Shown: positions 33,950-41,626 of the stretch, piece after piece
Layout: the number at the start of each line of letters is the position of its first letter
Numbering within the stretch: position 1 is the stretch's first letter
Assembly (NCBI RefSeq): GCF_001544875.2
Contig: NZ_FCOA02000039.1
Span: forward strand, 1 to 59,814
Length of the DNA stretch: 59,814 nucleotides
Source: Caballeronia hypogeia
GTDB taxonomy: Bacteria; Pseudomonadota; Gammaproteobacteria; Burkholderiales; Burkholderiaceae
Direction of reading: 5' to 3'
Made by a program: the position numbers and the translations under genes
Notes under the pieces: generated by a model
Told to the model about the DNA's origin: nothing
The model's input: the letters and a program-made list of their open reading frames with translations, nothing else
Database searches by the model: none

Positions 33950-35609
33950 ATTCCGGCTCCTTCGGCTCTTCCTTCTTCACGGGCGGGCCTGCGAACGCGG
34001 TGGCGAACGAGCCGACCGACAGCATGTCGACTTCGACGAGCACCGGACCGTCGATGGCAAGTCCTTCGCGCACGATGTCGTCGGCCTGATCGAGCGACGT
34101 GATGCGGCGATGCGCAAGACCGAGACTCGCGCAGAACTGCGCGAAATCCGGCTGATGCAGATCGACGAACATGCGGCGGCCGCCGTAGTTCGCGTCCTGA
34201 ATGTTGCGGATCACGCCGTAGCATTGATCGTTCATCAGCACGATCATCACGTTGGCCTTTTCCTGCACGGCGGTCGCGAGTTCGCCGACATTGACCATCA
34301 GACCGCCGTCGCCCACGAGTGCGACAGTCTTCTTCGCCGCGCCCGAGAGCGCCGCGCCGATCGCCATCTGCATGCCCTGGCCGATGCCGCCGCCGAGCGC
34401 ATGCACGCCCGCGCGCGGATTGAAGATCTTCAGCAGGCGATTGCCCCACGTGCTGTTCGAGATCGTGACGTCGCGCACCCAGTTGTAGTCGCGGCCTACC
34501 GCGCGCTGCAGCGAATCGACGAGGCGCTTGTACGGCCCGAGTCCCTTCGATACTTCCGCGACCGCCGTTTCGCGCGCGGCGGCGAGATCGGCGGCGAAGC
34601 CCGCATCGACGCGAATGCGTCCTTCGAGCAGCGTCGCGAGTTCATCGAGTACGCGCGCCGCATCGCCGTGCACGAAGAGATCGTTGCGATAGCCGCGGTT
34701 GTCGGCGAGCGCATCGGCATCGACGCGATAGAACGGCTGCGGCAGCGCGAGCTTGTACTTCAGCGTTTCGTTGCCGCGCAGGCGCGAGCCGACGACCACG
34801 AGCGCATCGCACGTCTTGTAGAAGACCTCGACGGACGGATGCACGTTGAATGCGCCGAGCGTCGCCGGATGATCTTCGGGCAGCACGCCGCGACCCTGCA
34901 CGCTCGTCACGACGCCGAAGCCCAGCTTCACGAGGCGCTCGACGGCGCGCTTCGCATGACGCGTGCCGCCGCCGAGCCACAGCAGAGGGCGTTTTGCCTG
35001 GGTCAGCGCATCGGCGAGCTGCTTTACGCGCAAGCTGTCGTGCGTGAGCGCGCCGACATGCGGTGCGGCCAGGTCGGCGGGCCATTCGATTTCCGCGGCC
35101 TGAATGTCGATGGGAATCTCGACGCTCACCGGACCCGCGGGCGCGCTCATCGCGACGCGCACGGCTTCGCGGATTGTCGGCAAGGCGGTTTCGACGGTTC
35201 TCACGCGAAACGCCGCCTTCGAGATCGATTGCAGCATCGACAACTGATCGGGCGCTTCGTGGATATACGCGAGGTCCTGATCGAGATATTCCGTTTCGAT
35301 CTGCCCCGTGACGTGCAGCAACGCCGTGCCGGCGGTCAGCGCTTCGACCATCGCGCCCGCGGCGTTGCCGGCGGCGGTGCCCGTCGATGTGAACGCGACG
35401 CCGAGTTCGCCGGATACGCGTGCGAGACCGTCGGCCATGTTCAGCGCGCCCGCTTCGCCGCGCGCGCCGACATAACGGATGTTGCCGCGACGGCCGATCG
35501 CATCGAGGATCGGCATGTTGTGAATCGAGATGACGCCGAACGCCGTGCGCACGCCGCATTGTTCGAGAAAAGCGGCGATCAGTTCGCCGACCGTGGATAT
35601 TTCAGACAT
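33942..35609 (-). CDS. Thiamine-diphosphate-dependent enzyme (acetolactate synthase / 2-oxoacid decarboxylase superfamily)
   Basis: 555 residues with the three-domain plan of ThDP enzymes. The catalytic glutamate is Glu52 in GARGEAGALN, and the ThDP/Mg motif runs from GDG at 433-435 to the Asn-Asp near 460. The central domain (about 190-325) has LLWLGGGTRHAKRAVERLV. Annotation as acetolactate synthase is usual for such proteins, but no regulatory subunit gene is present, and the context of aldehyde and aspartate dehydrogenases points to a catabolic carboligase or decarboxylase. The ATG at 35609 was chosen because it overlaps the SDR stop codon (ATGTCTGA) with 8 bp. Confidence 0.88.
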   Translation of the reverse strand: MSEISTVGELIAAFLEQCGVRTAFGVISIHNMPILDAIGRRGNIRYVGARGEAGALNMADGLARVSGELGVAFTSTGTAAGNAAGAMVEALTAGTALLHVTGQIETEYLDQDLAYIHEAPDQLSMLQSISKAAFRVRTVETALPTIREAVRVAMSAPAGPVSVEIPIDIQAAEIEWPADLAAPHVGALTHDSLRVKQLADALTQAKRPLLWLGGGTRHAKRAVERLVKLGFGVVTSVQGRGVLPEDHPATLGAFNVHPSVEVFYKTCDALVVVGSRLRGNETLKYKLALPQPFYRVDADALADNRGYRNDLFVHGDAARVLDELATLLEGRIRVDAGFAADLAAARETAVAEVSKGLGPYKRLVDSLQRAVGRDYNWVRDVTISNSTWGNRLLKIFNPRAGVHALGGGIGQGMQMAIGAALSGAAKKTVALVGDGGLMVNVGELATAVQEKANVMIVLMNDQCYGVIRNIQDANYGGRRMFVDLHQPDFAQFCASLGLAHRRITSLDQADDIVREGLAIDGPVLVEVDMLSVGSFATAFAGPPVKKEEPKEPEYA

Positions 35610-36417
35610 GACGAGCAAAGCCTCCGGAAACATCGATATGACTGCCGGTCGTGTACGACGACAGCGTTGTTGCGAGATAAAAGAGCGCCTGGGCCGCTTC
35701 TTCGGGCAGACCGAAGCGTCCGAGCGGAATGTTTTTCTTGCGCGCGAGCTCGGCGGTCCATTGCTGCCAGCTCAGGCGCTCGGGGTGATCGGCGTTTTCG
35801 TTCAGATAGTTTTGATAGCGACGCTTCCACTGCCCGGATTCCACGATGCCGATCAGAATCGAATTCACGCGGATGCGTTGCGGCGCGAGTTCGGTCGCGA
35901 GCGATTTCACGAGACTCAGCACGCCGGCTCGCGCCGACGACGTCGCGACCATGTGCGGCTCGGGCTGGAGCGCGAGCAGCGAGTTCACGCAGACGATGGC
36001 GGGCGATGCGGCGTCCTTGAGCATCGGCAGGAACGCGCGCGTCGGGCGGATGATGCTGAAGTACTTCAGATCCAGCTCGTCGCGCCAGGCGTCGTCGGTC
36101 GTATCGGCGAACGTGGACACGCGGCCTTGACCGGCGTTGTTCACCAGCATGTCGACGCGGCCGAAGCGCTCCATCACGCGCGCGGCGAATGCGCCGACCT
36201 GCTCCGCGTCGAGCACGTCGCAGCGCGCGGCGAGCAGTTGCGCCTGTGGGAATTCCTGTGCGAGCGCGGTTTGCGCGTCTTCGAGGCGTTCGCCATCGCG
36301 TCCGCACATGGCGACCGATGCGCCCGCGCGCAGAAACAAACGCGCGGCGGCGAGGCCGATGCCCGACGAGCCGCCGGTGATGACGGCAACCTGTCCGGTG
36401 AGATCGATTTGAATCAT
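35602..36417 (-). CDS. SDR-family protein with altered catalytic Tyr/Lys
   Basis: 271 residues. Cofactor loop TGGSSGIGLAAARLF (about 14-28), NNAG at 93-96 and the strand-5 serine (VNSLLAL, Ser146) are present. The Tyr-x3-Lys active-site pair is not: the aligned segment VATSSARAG places Thr159 and Arg163 there. The protein may use another acid or bind substrate without the usual hydride transfer. SDRs reading TSxAR at this site exist, so this is a subfamily trait and not a recent mutation (recollection, not checked). Start overlaps the IclR stop codon by 4 bp (ATGA). Confidence 0.85.
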   Translation of the reverse strand: MIQIDLTGQVAVITGGSSGIGLAAARLFLRAGASVAMCGRDGERLEDAQTALAQEFPQAQLLAARCDVLDAEQVGAFAARVMERFGRVDMLVNNAGQGRVSTFADTTDDAWRDELDLKYFSIIRPTRAFLPMLKDAASPAIVCVNSLLALQPEPHMVATSSARAGVLSLVKSLATELAPQRIRVNSILIGIVESGQWKRRYQNYLNENADHPERLSWQQWTAELARKKNIPLGRFGLPEEAAQALFYLATTLSSYTTGSHIDVSGGFARHV

Positions 36418-37274
36418 TGCAACCCCAGAGACTTCATGTAACGGCTCGACGCGCCAGGGCGCGCGGCCGGACGATAGTTGAGACGCATCGAGAGCGCGTC
36501 GGCGGCTTCGCGGACCTTGTCGATGAGGCCGCTGCCCAGCAACGCGGCATCGATCTCGGGACGCGGGATCGTCGTCGTGATGACGGCGACGATGCGCCCC
36601 GTGTCGTTGCGAACCGGCGCGGTCACGACCGAAATGCCGCGCTCGAACGACGATTGACTCGTAGCGAAGCCGCGTTCGGCGTCTTCCTTCACGCGCTCGT
36701 AGAGTGCTTCGACCGTTTCAGGCGTCGAGTTCGTGAAGCGCTCCAGATGCGCTTCCGGATAAAGCGCGCGAAGTTCGTCGAGCGACAGATCGCCCATCAG
36801 CACGTGACCGTGCGTCGTCGCATGCGCGGGCAGGCGCGTGCCGACATTCACCTTCACCGAACTGAAGATCGGCGCGTGACTCTGCGCCTTCGCGACGAAC
36901 ACGACATCGCGGCCATCGCGGATGAGAATGTGGCTCGTCAGGCCGGTTGCATCGCGCAATGCCTCGATGATCGGCAAGCCGAGATCGGTCAGTTCGAGCG
37001 AGCTCAGATATTCGAAACCGAGGCGCAGCACGGCCACGCCGAGGCGATAGTTGCGGTCCTTGTCCGCGCGCTCCAGAAAGCCGAGCGATTCGAGCGTCTG
37101 CAACAGGCGGAAAACCGTGGTGCGCGGAATGCCGAGGCGCCGCGACAATTCGGGCGCGCCGAGCACGGGCTCGCGCGGCGAGAACTCGGTGAGGATCTTC
37201 AGACCGCGTTCGAGTCCCGGCACGATATAAGTCGGTTCGCCCTTGTCGGTTTCTTCTGTGACGAGGGATGTCAT
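36414..37274 (-). CDS. IclR-family transcriptional regulator (operon-internal copy)
   Basis: 286 residues. The N-terminal winged HTH (about 15-75) contains YIVPGLERGLKILTEFSPRE and LSRRLGIPRTTVFRLLQTLESLGF; the IclR effector domain follows (LGVAVLRLGFEYL, GDLSLDELRALYPEA, FERGISVVTAPVRNDTGRIVAV). The ATG at 37274 overlaps the stop codon of the hydrolase gene by 4 bp, and its own stop overlaps the next SDR start, so it is co-transcribed inside the operon. It is strongly similar along its length to the IclR protein at 42697-43596. A role as pathway repressor or activator with autoregulation is likely. Confidence 0.92.
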   Translation of the reverse strand: MTSLVTEETDKGEPTYIVPGLERGLKILTEFSPREPVLGAPELSRRLGIPRTTVFRLLQTLESLGFLERADKDRNYRLGVAVLRLGFEYLSSLELTDLGLPIIEALRDATGLTSHILIRDGRDVVFVAKAQSHAPIFSSVKVNVGTRLPAHATTHGHVLMGDLSLDELRALYPEAHLERFTNSTPETVEALYERVKEDAERGFATSQSSFERGISVVTAPVRNDTGRIVAVITTTIPRPEIDAALLGSGLIDKVREAADALSMRLNYRPAARPGASSRYMKSLGLQ

Positions 37275-38128
37275 TGCGGAACTCCGTCTTTCATATGGCA
37301 GTCGATGCCCTGGCAAAACGAGTCAATCAGCGCCGTGTACGCGGCGGGCGATTCGACATAACCCGCGTGTCCGGCGCGCGGCATCACTTGCAGGCTGACG
37401 TGCGCGGCCTGCGCGATGCGCTCGCATGCGGCGGGCGGCGTAATCGCGTCGTCCGCGCCCACCGCGACCGCGATGCGTCCGTGAAAGCGCGCGAGGTCCG
37501 CCTCGAGATCCGCGTTCGCGAGCAAGTGCGTCGCTTGCGCGTAGCCTTCGGGCACGATGCGGGCCATGTTCCAGCGCACCCATTCGCGCGCGGCTTCGTC
37601 GGCGTATTGCGAGACCATGTTGGCGCTGCGCTCGCTGGCGAGTCCTTGCGGGCCGAGTTCGTCGAGCATCTTCAGACGCGCGTCGCGTTTCGATTCGCGC
37701 AGTTCCTTCGATGCAGCGCCATATCCGGCGGCGGGCGAGATCAGCAGCAACCCCGCCACGCGTTCCGGCGCGTTTGCCGCGAACGAACCCCCGATGATCG
37801 CGCCGAGCGAATGACCGACGAGCACGCATCGATCGACATCGACCACATCGAGCCATGCGCTCAACGCCCGTGCATAATCGGACGCATCCGGCGACCCGCT
37901 CGAAACGCGCGTGGAAGCGCCGTATCCCGGCGCATCCCACGCGAGCACGCGACGCTTCGCGTCGAGCGCTTCGAGCTGACGAACCCACGACGCCGCACCC
38001 GAGCCGATTCCGTGCAGCAACACCACGGGCAGGGTGCGCTGCGACACACCAGCCTCGCGATAACCCGTGATGCCGTGCGCGGTATCGATTTTCATATCTG
38101 GAAAGCGAGCGAGCGTCTCGATGTTCAT
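37271..38128 (-). CDS. Alpha/beta hydrolase (meta-cleavage-product hydrolase candidate)
   Basis: 285 residues. VVLLHGIGSGAASW (about 35-48) forms the oxyanion region, the nucleophile Ser107 is in VGHSLGAIIGG, a triad Asp lies in VGADDAITPP, and the His in RAGHAGYVESP. In the operon it follows ring oxidation and ring cleavage genes, so hydrolysis of a C-C bond in the ring-opened product, as in BphD/MhpC, is the natural proposal. Ester or lactone hydrolysis is possible as well. Stop codon overlaps the IclR start by 4 bp. Confidence 0.87.
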   Translation of the reverse strand: MNIETLARFPDMKIDTAHGITGYREAGVSQRTLPVVLLHGIGSGAASWVRQLEALDAKRRVLAWDAPGYGASTRVSSGSPDASDYARALSAWLDVVDVDRCVLVGHSLGAIIGGSFAANAPERVAGLLLISPAAGYGAASKELRESKRDARLKMLDELGPQGLASERSANMVSQYADEAAREWVRWNMARIVPEGYAQATHLLANADLEADLARFHGRIAVAVGADDAITPPAACERIAQAAHVSLQVMPRAGHAGYVESPAAYTALIDSFCQGIDCHMKDGVPQ

Positions 38129-38135
38129 CGCAGCC

Positions 38136-38663
38136 TCAGCGCTTGAGCTTGGCCAAAGGCGAATCCGGCGGATACGTCGGCGTGATGGGCTTCGAAGCGC
38201 CGAGCATCACGCACATGAGCGCGTCTTCCTCGCCGATATTGATTTCCGTCCGATACACGCCCGGCGGCACGGAAATGAGATCGCGTTCGCCGAGCACGGC
38301 TTCCCACGTCTGACCATCCTTCTCGCAGACGACTTTCATCTTTCCGCGCAGCACGAAGAAAATCTCTTCGACATCGATATGGATATGGCTCGGCCCGATG
38401 TTGCCGGCGGGAATGACCATCGTCGAAAAGGTGAAGCCGCCCGCGGGGATCGTGTTCATGTCCTTCGCGACGCCGGTGCCGCCGGTGCCGACATAGCGCA
38501 TTTGCGCGCGGCGATACTTCGGGTCGTAGTCGGCCTGGAATTTGAGCGCGTCCCAGTCGTAGCGGCGCGTGTCGAGGCGCGCGACGCGCGTGTCCATCCA
38601 TTGCTCGAAGCTCGCGTCGGCGGGCTGGTCCCACGATTTGCGTTCGATGTCTGCATCGGCCAT
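38136..38663 (-). CDS. Single-domain cupin protein
   Basis: 175 residues. The cupin core (about 75-145) reads IPAGNIGPSHIHIDVEEIFFVLRGKMKVVCEK, with the H-x-H and downstream Glu metal pattern of motif 1, followed by SVPPGVYRTEINIGEEDALMCVML for motif 2. The N-terminal 60 residues are polar and Trp-rich. Cupins in aromatic operons range from ring-cleaving dioxygenases to isomerases, so the reaction cannot be fixed. Seven bases separate it from the hydrolase gene. Confidence 0.83.
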   Translation of the reverse strand: MADADIERKSWDQPADASFEQWMDTRVARLDTRRYDWDALKFQADYDPKYRRAQMRYVGTGGTGVAKDMNTIPAGGFTFSTMVIPAGNIGPSHIHIDVEEIFFVLRGKMKVVCEKDGQTWEAVLGERDLISVPPGVYRTEINIGEEDALMCVMLGASKPITPTYPPDSPLAKLKR

Positions 38664-38692
38664 TGTTTTCTCCAGGTTCTAGATAGAGCGAA

Positions 38693-39457
38693 TCAATTCA
38701 TCACGAAGCCGCCGTTCACCGGCAGCAACTGGCCCGTCACGAAGCGCGCCGCATCCGAGAGCAGGAACAGCACGGGGCCGTTCACGTCGTCGGGCACTTG
38801 CGCGCGCGTCAGTGCGCGGCCGTCGAGGTAAAACTGGTGTCGCTCGGCGGGGACATAGGCGGTCGCTTCCACTTCGGTGAGGCCGGGCGCGATCGCGTTG
38901 ACGGTCACGTTGTCCGCGCCGAACTCGCGGGCGAGCGAACGCGTCATCGCGATCACGGCGCCCTTGCTCGCGACATAGGCGAGCAGCCTGGGGGCGCCCC
39001 ACAAGGCCGTGTCCGACGCGATGTTCACGATCGAGCCACGCCCCGATGCCTTCAGGTGCGGCAGGCACGCGACGCTCGTCAGCCACGTGCCGCGCACGTT
39101 GACGTTCATCACGGCGTCCCACGTTTGCGGCGTGAGTTCGCCGGCGAACTTGCCGCCCGAGTTGGTGATCGCCGCGTTGTTGACGAGGCCGTCGAGACCA
39201 CCCAGCGCCTGAGCGCTCTGCGCGACGAATTCGGAGATGCTGCACGGATCGTTCAGATCGAGCGGGAAGAAGTGCGCATCGCGCAGTTCATGCGCGAGCG
39301 CTTCGCCTTCTTCGCGAAGCACATCGCCGAACGCGACCCGCGCGCCGTGCTCGACGAGCGCCTTGACGAATGCCGCGCCGAGTCCGCGAGCGCCGCCCGT
39401 CACGAGCACGCGGCGGCCGTCGAGCGCATGGGACGCCGCATTGAGCGCATCACGCAT
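38693..39457 (-). CDS. SDR-family dehydrogenase (cis-diol or alcohol dehydrogenase candidate)
   Basis: 254 residues, classical SDR. VLVTGGARGLGAAFVKAL (about 17-34) binds NAD(P), NNAAI at about 91-95, catalytic Ser in NIASDTALWG, and the intact YVASK pair follows. Coming directly after the Rieske oxygenase gene (8-bp overlap), it would fit as the cis-dihydrodiol dehydrogenase that restores aromaticity before extradiol cleavage. That assignment is inference from order; FabG-like or other alcohol specificity is possible. Confidence 0.88.
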   Translation of the reverse strand: MRDALNAASHALDGRRVLVTGGARGLGAAFVKALVEHGARVAFGDVLREEGEALAHELRDAHFFPLDLNDPCSISEFVAQSAQALGGLDGLVNNAAITNSGGKFAGELTPQTWDAVMNVNVRGTWLTSVACLPHLKASGRGSIVNIASDTALWGAPRLLAYVASKGAVIAMTRSLAREFGADNVTVNAIAPGLTEVEATAYVPAERHQFYLDGRALTRAQVPDDVNGPVLFLLSDAARFVTGQLLPVNGGFVMN

Positions 39458-40511
39458 GAGCGCGCTCCGTGCCCTTCGGCAAGGTGTCGAGCGCGGCGAG
39501 ATGCTGCTGCGCGCGCTGCTTCAGCATGCGGCGCACGCGCGTCATGCCGACATCGTGCTGATAGAGAAATTCATGATTGCGCGCGTTCGGCGCAAGGCTT
39601 TCGAGCACGTAGCGGTCTTGCTCCAGCACGGCCCAGTGCAGCCCTTCGAGGCGATTGCGATACAGGAAGCGCCACGCATCGCGCTGCCATCCGGACACCT
39701 TGCGCGTGCGCCAGAAATAGACCTGACAGTTGTCGTCGTCGACCGGCGTGGCGAAGCCGACGATCCCGAAGTTGCCGCCCGGGCCGAACTTCTTCTTGTA
39801 TGGAATCGCGAGGCGCATCCACAGGCAGCCGGTCTCGCCGAGTTCGACCCAGTCGAAGTTCACATCGCGCTGATTGACCTTCTCGAACATCAGGCCGGTT
39901 TCGGTCTTTCGCACGCGCATGTCGGCCTGCTTGTCGCCTTCGGCCATCGAGTGCGACGTCGCGTGCAGATACGCGCCGTGCATCGGGTCCATCACGTTGT
40001 CGATCGCGTACTGGTAATTGCACTTCCAGTGCGACATGCACAGGAAGCTCGCGTATTCGTCGCCGACGAGCTCTTCCGGCAGCACGAGCGGCGCGGGTTC
40101 CTTGTTGGCGTCGTCGCCGAACCAGAGGAAGATCGCGCCCGCGTGTTCCTCGACGGGATACGACTTCACGCACTTCTGGCCTTCGAGCGGACACGCCGAC
40201 ACGGCGGGCACTTTCTGCACGGTGCCGCTGCCATCCACTTCGATGCCGTGATACCAGCACGCGACGCTGCCGCCGAGATTCCAGCCGAGCGACAGACGCG
40301 CGCCGCGATGCGGGCAGCGGTCTTCAAGCGCGTGCACTTTGCCTTCGTTGTCGCGCCAGAGCACGATCTGATCGCCGAGCCGCGTGAGGCCGATGGGCGC
40401 ATTCGCGACCTGCCAGCTCGGCGCGACGGGATACCAGTAGTTGCGCAAGCCGCGATCGAGATAAGCCTGAACGGGATCGGCGGCGACGGATGTTTGCTGA
40501 GGGGACGTCAT
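39450..40511 (-). CDS. Rieske non-heme iron oxygenase, catalytic (alpha) subunit
   Basis: 353 residues. The Rieske cluster ligands are Cys66, His68, Cys85 and His88 (RCPHRGARL and CWYHG). The mononuclear iron site is seen in NVMDPMHGAYLH: bridging Asp171, His178 and His183, with the third carboxylate further on. Size and motif spacing place it near the phthalate/vanillate-type oxygenases that form alpha3 trimers without a beta subunit, and no beta-subunit gene is present. Electrons should come from the reductase at 29425 through the ferredoxin at 40839. Substrate unknown. Confidence 0.93.
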   Translation of the reverse strand: MTSPQQTSVAADPVQAYLDRGLRNYWYPVAPSWQVANAPIGLTRLGDQIVLWRDNEGKVHALEDRCPHRGARLSLGWNLGGSVACWYHGIEVDGSGTVQKVPAVSACPLEGQKCVKSYPVEEHAGAIFLWFGDDANKEPAPLVLPEELVGDEYASFLCMSHWKCNYQYAIDNVMDPMHGAYLHATSHSMAEGDKQADMRVRKTETGLMFEKVNQRDVNFDWVELGETGCLWMRLAIPYKKKFGPGGNFGIVGFATPVDDDNCQVYFWRTRKVSGWQRDAWRFLYRNRLEGLHWAVLEQDRYVLESLAPNARNHEFLYQHDVGMTRVRRMLKQRAQQHLAALDTLPKGTERAHA

Positions 40512-40528
40512 GAGAAAAGGCTCCTTCT

Positions 40529-40837
40529 TTATTCAGCGAGCGTTCGCAGTTCGGCGGCGAGGCGATCGGCGGTCCAGGTCGCGCCTTCCGGCGTGCGGAA
40601 GCCTTCCTTGTTCAGGCCCGCGACGACTTGGTCCAGCTCCAGCGCGCCCGCTTCGAAAACGCGTTCGAGCGCGTCGCCGAAATCGTTCTCGTACTGCGTC
40701 GGCTCGGCACGGCGCGTCTGCCAGATGAAGTTTTCGGTTTCACCCGGCTTCTCGATCACGCCCTTGCCGGCGACGTTATTCGGCTGCGGCGCGAGCCACG
40801 GCTTGAGATGTGGGTTGAAGTTCACGACTTTTTCCAT
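40529..40837 (-). CDS. Small protein with recombinase-like helix-turn-helix domain
   Basis: 102 residues. The C-terminal half reads ALELDQVVAGLNKEGFRTPE and GATWTADRLAAELRTL, resembling the small HTH found at the end of serine recombinases (the LNxxGxxTpxGxxWt pattern) but without any recombinase catalytic domain. The N-terminal half (FNPHLKPWLAPQPNNVAGKG) is distinctive. I recall such proteins being encoded beside Rieske oxygenase genes, but their role is unknown. Spacing is 2 bp to the ferredoxin gene and 17 bp to the oxygenase gene, so it belongs to the operon. Confidence 0.75.
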   Translation of the reverse strand: MEKVVNFNPHLKPWLAPQPNNVAGKGVIEKPGETENFIWQTRRAEPTQYENDFGDALERVFEAGALELDQVVAGLNKEGFRTPEGATWTADRLAAELRTLAE

Positions 40838-40838
40838 G

Positions 40839-41156
40839 TCACGCCACCTTGATCTGGATTTCCTCGCCGGCGAGGCGCACCGAATACGTCTTCAGGTCGC
40901 GGCCGCCGGGCTCTTTCAGGCATTTGCCCGTGGGGATGTGAAACACCGCTTCATGCAGCGGGCATTCGACGGTGTCGCCGTCGACGAAGCCCTGCGTCAG
41001 CAGCGCGTATGCGTGCGGGCAGACGTTTTCCAGCGCGTACAGTGCGTCGCCCACTTTGTAGATACCGATTTCCGCGCCGTCATCGAGCTTGAATTCGATC
41101 GGTGCGTCTTCCGACAGATCGCCGGCATGTCCGGCGCAGCGCCATTGTTCAGACAT
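40839..41156 (-). CDS. Rieske-type [2Fe-2S] ferredoxin
   Basis: 105 residues. Cluster ligands Cys46-x-His48 (NVCPHAYALL) and Cys65-x2-His68 (ECPLHEAVF) are intact. It is a soluble electron carrier of the BphA3/CarAc type, linking the FAD reductase with the oxygenase of the same operon. It is the first gene of the operon; the promoter and a palindromic operator lie just upstream at 41185-41224. Confidence 0.93.
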   Translation of the reverse strand: MSEQWRCAGHAGDLSEDAPIEFKLDDGAEIGIYKVGDALYALENVCPHAYALLTQGFVDGDTVECPLHEAVFHIPTGKCLKEPGGRDLKTYSVRLAGEEIQIKVA

Positions 41157-41184
41157 CTTTCACCCTTTTCTTTGGTTCGTCCGT

Positions 41185-41200
41185 GTTCCACTAAAGGAAC
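41185..41200. promoter_or_regulatory. Candidate operator 1 (Rieske operon side)
   Basis: GTTCCACTAAAGGAAC: 5-bp perfect arms with a 6-bp centre (6-bp arms if extended to TGTTCC/GGAACA, 41184-41201). It lies between the -10 element of the minus-strand operon and the ferredoxin start, 18 bases from the -10. The same pattern is found at 41468-41483 before the porin gene. IclR-type regulators bind sites with GGAA half-sites, so one of the two local IclR proteins is the obvious candidate. Confidence 0.6.
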
Positions 41201-41218
41201 AACAGTTCGTGTATGGGC

Positions 41219-41224
41219 ATTATA
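41219..41224 (-). promoter_or_regulatory. -10 element of the Rieske operon promoter
   Basis: A perfect TATAAT on the minus strand. The matching -35 region (about 41242-41248, TTTTCC/TTTTTC) is poor, as is common for promoters that need an activator. It lies 63 bp upstream of the ferredoxin ATG. Confidence 0.5.
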
Positions 41225-41419
41225 GGAGTGGTCCAAGCCGCGGAAAAATAAAAATGTGGATCTCTAGGTGAAAACACTGAAGCCACTGCGTTTAAAAGTT
41301 CACCCATGCGTCCCTGCACCAGTAAGAACGTCCGTTCGACATTGATTCGCAGGATTTTTTGCCATGCATCGAACGTGCTCATTGAGGCTCAGGGTCTACC
41401 CGCAGCCATCTCAAATTTA
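41225..41419. other. Centre of the divergent ferredoxin/porin intergenic region
   Basis: About 195 bp between the two divergent promoters. It contains no gene I can support; it is locally AT-richer than the flanking genes and may carry activator sites. Confidence 0.4.
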
Positions 41420-41449
41420 TTGTTTTGGCTTGAAAAATCTCACTATACT
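41420..41449 (+). promoter_or_regulatory. Promoter of the porin gene
   Basis: TTGTTT at 41420-41425 and TATACT at 41444-41449 with an 18-bp spacer, in an AT-rich stretch upstream of the porin. The resulting leader is about 170 nt long. Confidence 0.55.
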
Positions 41450-41467
41450 TTCCATAGGTAGTACATT

Positions 41468-41483
41468 GATCCATATATGGAAC
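41468..41483. promoter_or_regulatory. Candidate operator 2 (porin side)
   Basis: GATCCATATATGGAAC, containing the perfect palindrome TCCATATATGGA. It has the same GGAAC end, 16-bp length and centre as operator 1, and also starts exactly 18 bases after the -10 element, so the two divergent promoters have the same layout. Confidence 0.6.
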
Positions 41484-41581
41484 ATGCAAAGCGATCGACG
41501 ATACGCCTTCCGGAGGATGCGAATCACCGCCTTCCGGAACCGGGATAAAGCGAAATAACTGCTACAGGCGGGAGAGGGAAA

Positions 41582-41596
41582 GCGGGCACGGCCCGC
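41582..41596 (+). promoter_or_regulatory. Leader hairpin of the porin mRNA
   Basis: GCGGGC-ACG-GCCCGC forms a 6-bp G/C stem with a 3-nt loop, 30 bp before the porin start. It may affect mRNA stability or translation. Confidence 0.4.
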
Positions 41597-41626
41597 CCTT
41601 AAACCACACGGTCAGGAGAACGAAGG

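Noticed and set aside
33942..35609. Biosynthetic acetolactate synthase (IlvB)
   Set aside because: No IlvN/IlvC genes, and the surrounding genes are catabolic; the sequence supports only the ThDP-enzyme superfamily.
34110..36020. 636-codon open frame on the plus strand
   Set aside because: Antisense to the ThDP enzyme and the SDR, both with intact catalytic motifs and coupled starts.
36414..37274. Possibility that the Rieske operon is split in two at the IclR gene
   Set aside because: The IclR start and stop both overlap neighbouring genes by 4 bp (ATGA), so it is translated as part of one transcript; no promoter-sized gap exists.
39237..41225. 662-codon open frame on the plus strand
   Set aside because: Antisense to the Rieske oxygenase, HTH and ferredoxin genes; no recognisable domain.
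41191..41382. 63-codon minus-strand frame in the divergent promoter region
   Set aside because: Overlaps the -10 element and operator of the Rieske operon and shows no family likeness.
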